From the NCBI GenBank assembly GCA_947467395.1, contig CANIIC010000022.1, positions 1 to 33,708 of the forward strand: 33,708 bases of DNA. Reading direction: 5' to 3'. The translations under genes and the position numbers were made by a program. Source of the stretch: Bryobacterales bacterium. GTDB taxonomy: Bacteria > Acidobacteriota > Terriglobia > Bryobacterales > Bryobacteraceae. The notes beneath the pieces are model-generated. The model was not told the origin of the DNA, did no database searches, and saw only the letters and a list, made by a program, of their open reading frames with translations. How positions within the stretch are numbered: the stretch's first letter is position 1; each line of letters starts with the position of its first letter. Positions 1-7,937 of this stretch are shown piece after piece.

Positions 1-582
<582 letters not shown>

Positions 583-587
583 CTCTT

Positions 588-962
588 GTGTCTCAATGGA
601 AAAGGCGGACCTTCGGGTCCGCCTTTTTTCTTTTTCTGATCTCCTGCGGTGAGCCACCCAACAAGGCCGCTCGTACGTTAGTCCGACGCTACGCCCAAGC
701 AGACTGCATCCCGCTGAACGCTGTCATCCGAAACTTCCGGATCGAGTCCATTCCACCCGGCACGGTCAAGATCAGCGACGCCCTTACCGGTCGCCACGTC
801 TTCGTCCACGCGACTCCGACCGAGATCCGAACCGCGCCCGGTGGCCTTACCCTCTTCATCCGCGAGAAGTCGGCGATCACTGAATACCGATTGAACCCCG
901 TCCAGTTCCAAACCCGCGTCGAGGTACTGTCCGAGGATTTCCCGGCAGCTTGCGAGCCCTAG
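588..962 (+). CDS. Hypothetical small protein, possible lipoprotein
   Basis: A 124-aa frame with a GTG start at 588, inside the rpoC terminator region. The N-terminus reads as a possible lipoprotein signal: basic KRR at 5-7, a hydrophobic run FGSAFFLFLIS, then a lipobox-like LISC with Cys20. However, the hydrophobic residues are encoded by the terminator's T-run, so the resemblance may be accidental. No other ATG/GTG/TTG start lies close by. The body (residues 35-124) looks protein-like, with alternating hydrophobic beta-type segments, but I recognise no family. It ends tail-to-tail with the DUF72 gene, overlapping it by 4 bases (shared CTAG). Without this frame 631-958 would be empty. It could also be a non-coding spacer. 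Confidence 0.4.
   Translation: MSQWKRRTFGSAFFLFLISCGEPPNKAARTLVRRYAQADCIPLNAVIRNFRIESIPPGTVKISDALTGRHVFVHATPTEIRTAPGGLTLFIREKSAITEYRLNPVQFQTRVEVLSEDFPAACEP
599..630 (+). terminator. Intrinsic terminator after rpoC
   Basis: A perfect 10-bp stem (601-610 with 615-624, AAGGCGGACC/GGTCCGCCTT) is closed by a TTCG tetraloop and followed by a run of T (623-629). This is a textbook rho-independent terminator. It lies inside the 5' end of the small open frame 588-962. Confidence 0.93.
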
Positions 963-1864
963 GCCGCTTCGGCTGGGAAGAGCCACTGTTGTGCCTGCTG
1001 CGGTCCCATATTCTCCAACTGCACCGGGTACTTGCGGCGCAACTCCAGGGGGGCGGGAGTGCGGCGGACCCCCATCAGCTCCCTCATTTGCAGGGAGTTG
1101 ACGAAGCTCTTGCCCGCCGCGTCGTTGTTGAACACAACAAAGGTACGCTCGGCAAACCGGCTGACGCGCTCGATCCGCTCCGTCCATTCCGACAACTCGT
1201 CCTCCGAGTATAAGTAGTCGTGCTGGCGAAGGCGGGGGGCGCCGGGCTGGTAGGCTCCGAGCGAATTCTGGGGATTCCGGCCGTGCAGGCGCACGTAACC
1301 CACGCCCGATGTGAGGATGGCGGTGGGGGGCATGGCGCGGGTGTAGGCCGGCTGGTCGATATTGCAGAAGCCGATCTTGTAGTCGAGGAAAATGCCCTGG
1401 GCTTCTTCCGCCAACCAGCTGGAATGGCGCATTTCGGCGACCAGCGGGAACTCGCGGAAGGTGCGGCGGAGCTTAATTAAGAAGTCGCGGTTTTCCTCTG
1501 TAAATTTATAAGCCCAAGGGAATTGCATCAACAGGGCGCCGAGCTTGTTGGTGCGCAGCAGGGGGAACAAACCCTCCTTGAAGGCTGCGACTTCGGCATC
1601 CTGCACGATGCGCTGATGGGTGAACTGCTGGTGGAGCTTGGCGGTGAACTGGAAGTTGGGGTTCCGTTCGACTTTCTTCGCCCAGAGCTTGACGATCTCC
1701 GGCTTAAGTGCTTGATAGAAGGAGCTGTTAATTTCTACGGCATCTGCGTGCCGGGACATGAACTCCAGGGCATGAAAACCGGTTCCATGCGTCTTGGGGT
1801 ACACCACGCCATTCCAGTGGGGATAAGACCAACCTGCGGTACCAATGCGGATGTTGGAAGACAT
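959..1864 (-). CDS. DUF72 family protein (YecE-like)
   Basis: A 301-aa member of the DUF72/YecE family, which adopts a TIM-barrel fold and has no firmly assigned biochemical role. Family hallmarks are the N-terminal IRIGTAGWSYPHWNGVVYP (residues 5-23), the VEINSSFYQ motif (~43-51), FQFTAKLHQQFTHQR (~71-85) and a C-terminal FVVFNNDAAGKSFVNS stretch matching the usual 'fNNh..G.a..na' ending. Length is slightly above the usual 240-290. The start is supported by GAGAGG about 8 bases upstream of the ATG. It appears to be a single-gene unit. Family assignment is secure; function is unknown. Confidence 0.93.
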   Translation of the reverse strand: MSSNIRIGTAGWSYPHWNGVVYPKTHGTGFHALEFMSRHADAVEINSSFYQALKPEIVKLWAKKVERNPNFQFTAKLHQQFTHQRIVQDAEVAAFKEGLFPLLRTNKLGALLMQFPWAYKFTEENRDFLIKLRRTFREFPLVAEMRHSSWLAEEAQGIFLDYKIGFCNIDQPAYTRAMPPTAILTSGVGYVRLHGRNPQNSLGAYQPGAPRLRQHDYLYSEDELSEWTERIERVSRFAERTFVVFNNDAAGKSFVNSLQMRELMGVRRTPAPLELRRKYPVQLENMGPQQAQQWLFPAEAA

Positions 1865-1904
1865 TTTCGCCTCTCATTTCGCTAGGTGTTCGCCTAGGAA
1901 AAGA

Positions 1905-4403
1905 TCATAGCGAAGAATAGGCGAACATGTCAACAGGTTTATTCACAGGGTTTCTCTGGGCGGCTTTGCGATCCAGCTTTTCCTGATACATGCGACGGTC
2001 GGCTTCGGCCAACAGGGTTTCGGCGTCGGCTCCGTCGCGAGGGAAGGCGGCGAGGCCGATGCTGATGGTCAGGGGCTCGTCGTGGAGCGTCGAGAGGCCT
2101 GCTTCGGCCACGACGTGGCGGAGTTCTTCTATGCGGTCCTTGGCTTCTGTGGGCCGCATGCCCGGCAGAAGGACGACGAACTCATCGCCACCCATGCGAG
2201 CGACGAAGTCGTATTCACGGCAGGAGGCTTTCAGGTTCGTGGCGACCTGGCCGAGGATGCGGTTGCCCTGGATGTGGCCGAAGCGGTTGTTGATGCCTTT
2301 GAGGCCGTCCATATCCAGGACAAGCACGGTGACCGGGGTGTTGGCGCGTTTGGCGCGCGCGAGTTCCGAGTCCAGCTGGAGGAATAGGGACCGGGCGTTG
2401 GGCAGCGATGTCAGGAGGTCGACTGTGGTGGTGGTTTCGACCTGCTGCAGGCGCTGGGCGTTGGCGATGGCCATGCCGACTTTGGAACTGATTGCGTTCA
2501 GGATGCGGAGGTGATCCCGGGAGAAGGCGTCGCGATCGGCGTGATACAGGGAGAGGACGCCGACGTTGCAGCCATTGCCTTCGAGGGGCACGGCCACGGC
2601 GGATCGCAGGGTGGACGTTACTGTGGGATCGTTCAGGTAGCCTGATTCCACGGTGGGGTTGCCGTTGACGATCGGTTTTCCGTTTTCGGCAACCCAGCCG
2701 GAGAGGCCCTGGCCAACGGGAATGGCGAGAGAGGAGAAGAGCCGGAAATCTTCCCCGTTGACATGGGCCGGGACAAGCGTTTCACCTTCGCGGAGCCAGA
2801 CGGCTAGCGAATGATGCGGGATGATGCGACGCAGGCGGACGCTGAGCAGCGACAGGGTTTCGTCGAGGCTGAGCGAGGTACCGAGATCCTGCGAGATTTC
2901 AAAGAGTGCCTGGACTTCCTGGCGGGCGCTGGCAATGGAGTGCAGGAAATCGACCGGCTGTTGGGTGGCGTCGCCGACAGGAGAGGCGGCCTTGGCCTGC
3001 TCGAAGCCGGCGGCCGGAGCCTCGCCGAGTTCAAACTTTACGTTCTTGGATAACTTGTCTTTCTTAGACGGCGTGGCGCGCTGGGCTTTCTTTTCCAGGT
3101 CGACGTAGAGTCGGCTGAGGACTTCCACTACGCGGGGATCGAAGGCCTTGCCGGATTCGGATTTCACGATTTCCATGGCCTGATCGAGCGGGAGAGCACG
3201 GCGATACTGGCGGTCGGACGCTAAGGCGTCCAGGCAATCGACCACGGACAGGATGCGCGCACCGATGGGGATCGCTTCGCCTTTTATCCCAGCCGGGTAG
3301 CCGGTGCCATCCCACTTTTCGTGATGGGTGCGGACGATGGGCGCGACCGGGTAAGGGAAGCGCACGCGTTCCAGGATTTCCGCGCCGACGACCGGGTGCA
3401 CCTTCATTTTTTCGAACTCTTCGGGAGTCAGGCGGCCAGGTTTGGAGATGATGTGTTCGGGGACGGCGAGCTTGCCGATGTCATGCAGCACGGATGCTGC
3501 CAGCAGGGCTTCCTTTTCTTGCGGCGTGAGTCCGAGTTCGCGGGCCAATTCGGTAGCGTAGATCTGGACGCGCTGGAGATGGTCGTGCGTGGTGTCATCT
3601 TTCGCCTCAATGGCGAGCGCCAGGGCTTCGATGGTGCGGAAGTGGAGCGACGCCATTTCTTCGGCGTGCTTCTTCTGGTCCTCGAGCCGGTGCAGATAGA
3701 GGCGATAGGCGCGCAGGACCAGGTAGATGGCAGGGGCGCTGGCAACGACCGTGGCCCAGCCGAGCACGGAGCTCATGGTTGTCATCACAAAGGCCAGGAG
3801 CGCTCCACCGAAATAGTAGGGCAGGGCCCAAGCCACGTCGGTGCGCCACGTCTGTCGGAAGGAAAGACTGTTTTCTGTGGCAAATATTCCGATGCGGCTG
3901 GTGCTTTCGATCAGGAATAATACTAGCGTTGCGAGGAGAAGGCGCAAGACCAGGTTGAGCCCTAAATCCTGCAGCGTGGTGGACGCAAACACGAGCGCGG
4001 CGCATCCGGTTCCGGCGATGGTCAACGAGGCTTCGAATGCGAGGTAGGCCTGTTGTTTGGTGCGCATGTGACGCCACAATCCGGGCAGCAGGGTGGCGAT
4101 GCCCGCCATAAAGATCGTTTCCGACACGGTGAATTCCGCAACGCCGAACAACAGTAACGCCAGCGTCGTGGAGAGCGTTATGGCTCCGGACGGGGAGGTG
4201 ACGCGGGCGGCGGCGACGATTAAGGAGACGGCCAGGAAGGTGAGGTACTTGAGCAGGTCCGGCGAGTTCCACACGAAGAGGCTGCCGGCTAGGAACGCGA
4301 CTCCCGTGAGGATGACCACGCTGCGGAAGCGCGTGATGGTCGGCGAAGACGGCAGGTGCGCCACCGGTGGCGGATTGTGCTCGTTTTCAAGATTCGAACT
4401 CAT
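1905..4403 (-). CDS. Membrane HD-GYP / GAF / GGDEF c-di-GMP protein
   Basis: An 832-aa inner-membrane signalling protein. Residues 26-235 hold a series of hydrophobic segments (about 6-8 membrane helices) of an uncharacterised sensor type. An HD-GYP phosphodiesterase domain follows at ~250-435, with HDIGK at 307-311 and HHEKWDGTGYP at 360-370. Then come a GAF domain (~490-650) and a GGDEF diguanylate cyclase domain (~660-825) with an intact GGDEF at 738-742. An inhibitory-site RxxD (REYD, 729-732) lies five residues before GGDEF. Both making and breaking of c-di-GMP therefore look possible. The frame is open 42 codons further upstream, but that extension is Arg/Cys-rich and unlike a membrane protein N-terminus, so I start at the Met of MSSNLENEHN. 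It is transcribed divergently from a sigma-54 activator/PilZ pair, which suggests a c-di-GMP module. Confidence 0.93.
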   Translation of the reverse strand: MSSNLENEHNPPPVAHLPSSPTITRFRSVVILTGVAFLAGSLFVWNSPDLLKYLTFLAVSLIVAAARVTSPSGAITLSTTLALLLFGVAEFTVSETIFMAGIATLLPGLWRHMRTKQQAYLAFEASLTIAGTGCAALVFASTTLQDLGLNLVLRLLLATLVLFLIESTSRIGIFATENSLSFRQTWRTDVAWALPYYFGGALLAFVMTTMSSVLGWATVVASAPAIYLVLRAYRLYLHRLEDQKKHAEEMASLHFRTIEALALAIEAKDDTTHDHLQRVQIYATELARELGLTPQEKEALLAASVLHDIGKLAVPEHIISKPGRLTPEEFEKMKVHPVVGAEILERVRFPYPVAPIVRTHHEKWDGTGYPAGIKGEAIPIGARILSVVDCLDALASDRQYRRALPLDQAMEIVKSESGKAFDPRVVEVLSRLYVDLEKKAQRATPSKKDKLSKNVKFELGEAPAAGFEQAKAASPVGDATQQPVDFLHSIASARQEVQALFEISQDLGTSLSLDETLSLLSVRLRRIIPHHSLAVWLREGETLVPAHVNGEDFRLFSSLAIPVGQGLSGWVAENGKPIVNGNPTVESGYLNDPTVTSTLRSAVAVPLEGNGCNVGVLSLYHADRDAFSRDHLRILNAISSKVGMAIANAQRLQQVETTTTVDLLTSLPNARSLFLQLDSELARAKRANTPVTVLVLDMDGLKGINNRFGHIQGNRILGQVATNLKASCREYDFVARMGGDEFVVLLPGMRPTEAKDRIEELRHVVAEAGLSTLHDEPLTISIGLAAFPRDGADAETLLAEADRRMYQEKLDRKAAQRNPVNKPVDMFAYSSL

Positions 4404-4492
4404 GGTCTGGAGTACCTTGAGATGCACGTGGGCTACCAAACGGAAATCTGCGCTTTTGCTGATGTTTTGACAGCGTCCGGGCGTGCGGCGCG

Positions 4493-4535
4493 GACAGTTT
4501 GTCGCGAACGAGGGAAAGTCGTGGGACAAGTTGTC
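4493..4535. promoter_or_regulatory. Paired GACA-N3-TGTC inverted repeats
   Basis: Two 11-bp palindromes of the form GACA-N3-TGTC lie at 4493-4503 (GACAGTTTGTC) and 4525-4535 (GACAAGTTGTC). Their centres are 32 bp apart, close to three helical turns. They sit in the 220-bp spacer (4404-4623) between the divergent HD-GYP/GGDEF gene and the sigma-54 activator gene. The spacing and position suggest a dimeric regulator's operator pair. The rest of the spacer shows an isolated TTGACA (4467-4472) without a convincing partner -10, and nothing else I can name. Confidence 0.45.
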
Positions 4536-4623
4536 TCAGGGAAGCCGTGCGATTTCAGAGGGCGCCTAAGGTGTTTGTCGGAGAGCCGAGAAGACTACTC
4601 CCAGCGATAGTTAGAGAGTACAG

Positions 4624-5616
4624 ATGCAGTCCGGATATCAGCAGCCGCGGATGGGAAGCGAAGACTTGGTCTTCCTGGGCATGCGCGCGATCGTGGCCAG
4701 CGAGGTCATGACGCGGGTAATGGCCCAAGTGGAGAAGATCGCGCGTTCAGGCGCATCGGTGTTGATCTCGGGCGAGAGCGGGGCGGGGAAAGAAATGGTG
4801 GCGCGGGCAGTGCATCATTATTCCCGGCGATCGCAGAAGCCGTGGGTGGATCTGAGTTGCGCGGCGCTGCCGGAGCAACTGCTGGAGAGCGAACTGTTCG
4901 GCCACGAGAAGGGCGCCTTCAGTGGAGCCGATACCGCGAAGCCCGGCCTGTTCGAGATGGCGCATCAGGGAACGATCTTCCTGGATGAGATCGGCGAACT
5001 CGATCCACGCATGCAAGTGAAGCTGCTGCGTGTGCTGGACGGAGTGCCGTATTACCGACTGGGCGGCGTGAAGAAGGTCGCGGTAGATGTGCGCGTGGTG
5101 GCGGCGACGAATCGGGATCTGGAGGAAGCGGTAGAGCAAGGCCGGTTCCGCGCAGACCTGTATCATCGACTGAGCCAGGTGACGTTGACGGTCCCGCCGT
5201 TACGGGAGCGCAAGGAAGATATCGGCGCACTGGCGAACTATTTCCTTCATCAGCACGACGAGGGCATGACGTTGACGCGTTCGGCGGTTGCATTGTTGGA
5301 ATCGCACAGTTGGCCGGGCAATATTCGCGAACTGCGGAATACGGTGGTGCAGGCCGCCGTGTTGGCCGCGGGTTCTGTTGTGGATGCCGAGGATTTGCGG
5401 ATACGGTCCAGCGTGCGGGCGCTGTCTGTGGCTGTAGGCGTGGATGAGTCGAATCTGGACGGAATGGAACGGCGCATGATTTTTGAAGCGCTGGCCAAGG
5501 TGGGCGGGCACCAGCAGCGGGCCGCCGATCAGTTGGGGATTTCGCGGCGGACCCTGAGCCGCAAGTTGAAGCAGTATCAGACGGAGCCCGTGCAAGAGCC
5601 GCTGGGGGTGATGTGA
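4624..5616 (+). CDS. Sigma-54-dependent transcriptional activator without receiver domain
   Basis: A 330-aa bacterial enhancer-binding protein made almost entirely of the AAA+ core and a DNA-binding tail. It uses ATP hydrolysis to open promoters bound by sigma-54 RNA polymerase. Visible motifs are Walker A GESGAGKE (50-57), the sigma-54 contact loop GAFSGA (97-102; the usual GAFTGA with Thr to Ser), Walker B FLDEIGE (119-125), the RFRADLYHRL sensor/arginine-finger region (~178-187) and the SWPGNIREL sensor II region. A Fis-type helix-turn-helix lies near the end (QQRAADQLGISRRTLSRKL). The N-terminal receiver, GAF or PAS domain usual in this family is missing: only ~20 residues precede the AAA+ fold. 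The next gene, PilZ, overlaps its stop by 4 bases, so the two are probably co-translated. Confidence 0.93.
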   Translation: MQSGYQQPRMGSEDLVFLGMRAIVASEVMTRVMAQVEKIARSGASVLISGESGAGKEMVARAVHHYSRRSQKPWVDLSCAALPEQLLESELFGHEKGAFSGADTAKPGLFEMAHQGTIFLDEIGELDPRMQVKLLRVLDGVPYYRLGGVKKVAVDVRVVAATNRDLEEAVEQGRFRADLYHRLSQVTLTVPPLRERKEDIGALANYFLHQHDEGMTLTRSAVALLESHSWPGNIRELRNTVVQAAVLAAGSVVDAEDLRIRSSVRALSVAVGVDESNLDGMERRMIFEALAKVGGHQQRAADQLGISRRTLSRKLKQYQTEPVQEPLGVM

Positions 5617-5912
5617 AGGACTCCGTCGTGTTGCATGGAACCTCTCCCTCCGATCCGCGGGAGCAACGCCGAGAACCTCGGCGTGCGGCGAAGGGCAACG
5701 TGCGCGTGTGTGGCGTTCGCGGGGAGATCGAAGGTCAGTTGGTGGACGTGAGCGCGAGCGGGTTCCGCATGGCTCACGCGGAGTCAAGCTTCGAGCCCGG
5801 GCAGGTGGTGGAGTTTGGGCATGCCGAGGCGACGGGGAAAGCTCGGGTGATTTGGAACCGGATCTCGGCGGGGCGCGTGGAGACGGGGTTCTTTATCGTC
5901 GAGCGGGGGTAG
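5613..5912 (+). CDS. PilZ-domain protein
   Basis: A 99-aa single-domain PilZ protein, a c-di-GMP receptor. The ligand-binding signature is present: an arginine-rich RxxxR region at 16-24 (REQRREPRR) and DVSASG at 45-50, matching the (D/N)xSxxG motif. The GTG start overlaps the preceding activator's TGA (GTGA), implying translational coupling. PilZ proteins usually pass on c-di-GMP levels by binding a partner. With the HD-GYP/GGDEF enzyme across the spacer and an activator lacking its own sensor domain, the obvious inferred partner is that activator. Confidence 0.9.
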   Translation: MKDSVVLHGTSPSDPREQRREPRRAAKGNVRVCGVRGEIEGQLVDVSASGFRMAHAESSFEPGQVVEFGHAEATGKARVIWNRISAGRVETGFFIVERG

Positions 5913-5977
5913 TCTGGGTACCCGTTGGCTGACACGAGCGGCTTGGTATCAGCGGGTGTATGCTGGGCGTACCTGCT

Positions 5978-6370
5978 ATGAAGATTGTCCTTTTCTTCGT
6001 TGCGGCGGCGCTGGTGATGGCTTCGCCGAAGGGTGGTTCCACCTATCACGCGCCGCGCGCGTCCGCGCCTCGGGCTCCTAAGATTCACGCGCCGAAGGTG
6101 AGCACGCCCAGGATTCGCACTCCGAAGCCTCCGAAAGCAGCGAAGTTGCCGAAGTCCACATCGAAGCGTGACCCGGCTGAGCGCAGTGCGTTCGTGAAGT
6201 CGCATCCGTGCCCGAGCACGGGCAAGACCTCCGGTGCATGTCCCGGCTACGTGGTGGATCATGTGCGTCCGCTGGCGTGCGGGGGCGCTGATTCGCCCAG
6301 CAACATGCAGTGGCAGACCGAGGCGTCCGGCAAGATCAAAGATGCCTACGAACGGAACGGCTGCCGTTAG
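5978..6370 (+). CDS. Secreted HNH-endonuclease-like protein
   Basis: A 130-aa protein with an N-terminal signal peptide (MKIVLFFVAAALVMASPKGG). A Pro/Lys/Ala-rich linker (~22-65) of APR/APK/TPK repeats follows, then a compact C-terminal HNH-like domain (~70-130). The domain shows CPGYVVDHVRPLACGGAD (Asp94-His95), SPSNMQWQT (Asn109) and a terminal KIKDAYE. This matches a common family of small exported HNH nucleases with two or more Cys (78, 88, 101, 129) that may form disulphides. The metal-binding His/Asn positions look intact. An alternative in-frame ATG lies 18 bases upstream (5960); neither has a clear ribosome site, but the chosen start gives a cleaner signal peptide. It ends tail-to-tail with the next gene, overlapping by 4 bases. 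Confidence 0.75.
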   Translation: MKIVLFFVAAALVMASPKGGSTYHAPRASAPRAPKIHAPKVSTPRIRTPKPPKAAKLPKSTSKRDPAERSAFVKSHPCPSTGKTSGACPGYVVDHVRPLACGGADSPSNMQWQTEASGKIKDAYERNGCR

Positions 6371-6732
6371 ACGAGATCGTCGTCGTTGGTAGAGGCCGAT
6401 TCTTCTTCGGCGCTCTTGATTTCGAGCAACACCAGCCGGTCGCCGGTTGGCAGGGCGATGGCGAGGCCGAATTCGTATTTCGTGGTTTCTAGATCCCGAA
6501 CTGCTGCGATGGGGATCTCGCGCGGGTCAGAGAACTGGAACTCAGCGCTTTCGATGGGGACGGTGAACTGCCAAGCCGGTCCGTTCAACTGGAGCATCGA
6601 GAAAGTATATTCGCCCACTGTGCCAGTGGCTTCAAACACGAGGCGGTTGCTCATCAATTTCACGCGCAGCGGGCGGGCTTCTTCCTGCCAGCGTCCAAAG
6701 ATGAGGTGCGCGTCTTCAAAAGTTGTCTGCAT
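6367..6732 (-). CDS. Hypothetical protein
   Basis: A 121-aa soluble protein without signal peptide or membrane segment. It alternates beta-strand-like stretches (PLRVKLMSNRLVFEATG, YTFSMLQLNGPAWQFTVP) and ends in a very acidic tail (EEESASTNDDDLV). I recognise no family. It starts only 3 bases after the stop of the upstream leftward gene, so it is almost certainly co-transcribed with it and probably with the GMC oxidoreductase ahead of that. Its last codons overlap those of the convergent HNH-like gene. Confidence 0.7.
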   Translation of the reverse strand: MQTTFEDAHLIFGRWQEEARPLRVKLMSNRLVFEATGTVGEYTFSMLQLNGPAWQFTVPIESAEFQFSDPREIPIAAVRDLETTKYEFGLAIALPTGDRLVLLEIKSAEEESASTNDDDLV

Positions 6733-6735
6733 CGC

Positions 6736-7908
6736 TTATTTGGATTCGTCGAAGATAATGCCGGATTCGGCGGTGAATTTAATGTAGTTCCTGAAAGAGG
6801 TTGCATTGCGCATACACACGGTGGTGCCACGAATGCAGTTTAGGGCTTCGGCTTCGGTGGGCAGCAGGAACTGCTTGCCGGCATCGAGGCGGACGAAGTC
6901 GTAGTCGAGCGTCATCTCGACAGTGTCGAAGTCAAACTTCTTCGGCAACGCGCGGGCCTGCATTTCGAGGCGTAGGACGCGGTTGGTGTCCTGGTCGATC
7001 CACACGGCTCCACCGTAGGCGGCGAAGTATTGTTGCGCCGGGGACATGATGCGCCAGGAACTGCGCTCACGTGCGACTTCGAACTTGTACTTGTAGGCGC
7101 GTCGGCCTTTGATGTCGGCTCGTGCGGGAGCGCTGAAGGCTGCGGCGGTCCAGGGATCGAAGAGGTCGGCGAGGATCTCCCCGAATTCGCCGGTGGAGCG
7201 CAGGCCATCGATCTCTTGCATGTCCTTGTCGACCTTCTTGTTGCCGATACGGACGTCGGTGTAGGCCTCTTTGCCGTCTTTCAAAGCGAGCGTGGAGGTA
7301 ACGACGTCCTGTGCCTGCCACGGGGAGCGTGCGCCTTGCTGCATGTAGCGTGTGGTGTTGCGCTTGACCTGGAAACTGGGCAGCGAATCGAGGAACTCGA
7401 CTGCAGCGGTGCGTGCGGCGGCAATGGTCTCGTCGTCTTTGGGCTCAGGCGGCTCTTGGCGGAGTAGTCCATCTTCGAGAGGATGTTCGGCGGCGGCGCG
7501 TTCTTCGGGCTTGCCTGCTTCACTCCATTCGATGTTGGTGGCGGTGTAGAAGCCTTCGTCATCGGAGACGGATTCGACGATCAAGTGATCGCCGGGGTGG
7601 AACTTGGATTCGTCGAGCCGGATGTCGTCACCGATGCGGTAGGTGAGGATGCGGTGATCGTCGGATTCGACGATGATCTGTTTGCGGTCGAGGCGGCGGA
7701 GGATGCCAAAGGTGGTGTCGGGCGGACGCTTCACCTCTTCGCGCGTGGTAGTCGTGCGCGTAGATCCCGGTCTCTGCGAGCCTGGCGAGCCTGGGCGCGG
7801 AGAGCCGGGCACTTGCGTGCCAGTGCGAGGGCGCTGGCCGGGGATCGGGATCTGGAATTGCGCGCTCGCCACGGCGGCGAACAGACACGCGATGGCGAGG
7901 CGATGCAT
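6736..7908 (-). CDS. Secreted hypothetical protein
   Basis: A 390-aa protein with a clear signal peptide (MHRLAIACLFAAVASAQ), then a low-complexity Pro/Gly/Ser/Arg/Thr linker (~20-58). The middle part (~63-125) resembles a small beta-barrel: FGILRRLDRKQIIVESDD ... ILTYRIGDDIRL ... FHPGDHLIVES. The C-terminal ~230 residues form a larger beta-rich domain (Tyr/Trp-rich, alternating strands) of the kind seen in periplasmic or outer-membrane-associated proteins of Acidobacteriota. No enzyme motif is visible. It is the middle gene of a leftward unit: 29 bases after the GMC oxidoreductase and 3 bases before the next gene. Confidence 0.8.
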   Translation of the reverse strand: MHRLAIACLFAAVASAQFQIPIPGQRPRTGTQVPGSPRPGSPGSQRPGSTRTTTTREEVKRPPDTTFGILRRLDRKQIIVESDDHRILTYRIGDDIRLDESKFHPGDHLIVESVSDDEGFYTATNIEWSEAGKPEERAAAEHPLEDGLLRQEPPEPKDDETIAAARTAAVEFLDSLPSFQVKRNTTRYMQQGARSPWQAQDVVTSTLALKDGKEAYTDVRIGNKKVDKDMQEIDGLRSTGEFGEILADLFDPWTAAAFSAPARADIKGRRAYKYKFEVARERSSWRIMSPAQQYFAAYGGAVWIDQDTNRVLRLEMQARALPKKFDFDTVEMTLDYDFVRLDAGKQFLLPTEAEALNCIRGTTVCMRNATSFRNYIKFTAESGIIFDESK

Positions 7909-7937
7909 GGCTACAGGTTACCGCTTTATCAGGCGTC

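Noticed and set aside
4404-4529. N-terminal extension of the HD-GYP/GGDEF frame by 42 codons
   Set aside because: The extension is Cys/Arg/Pro-rich, precedes a membrane domain without sense, and uses up the divergent promoter spacer; MSSNLENEHN is the better start.
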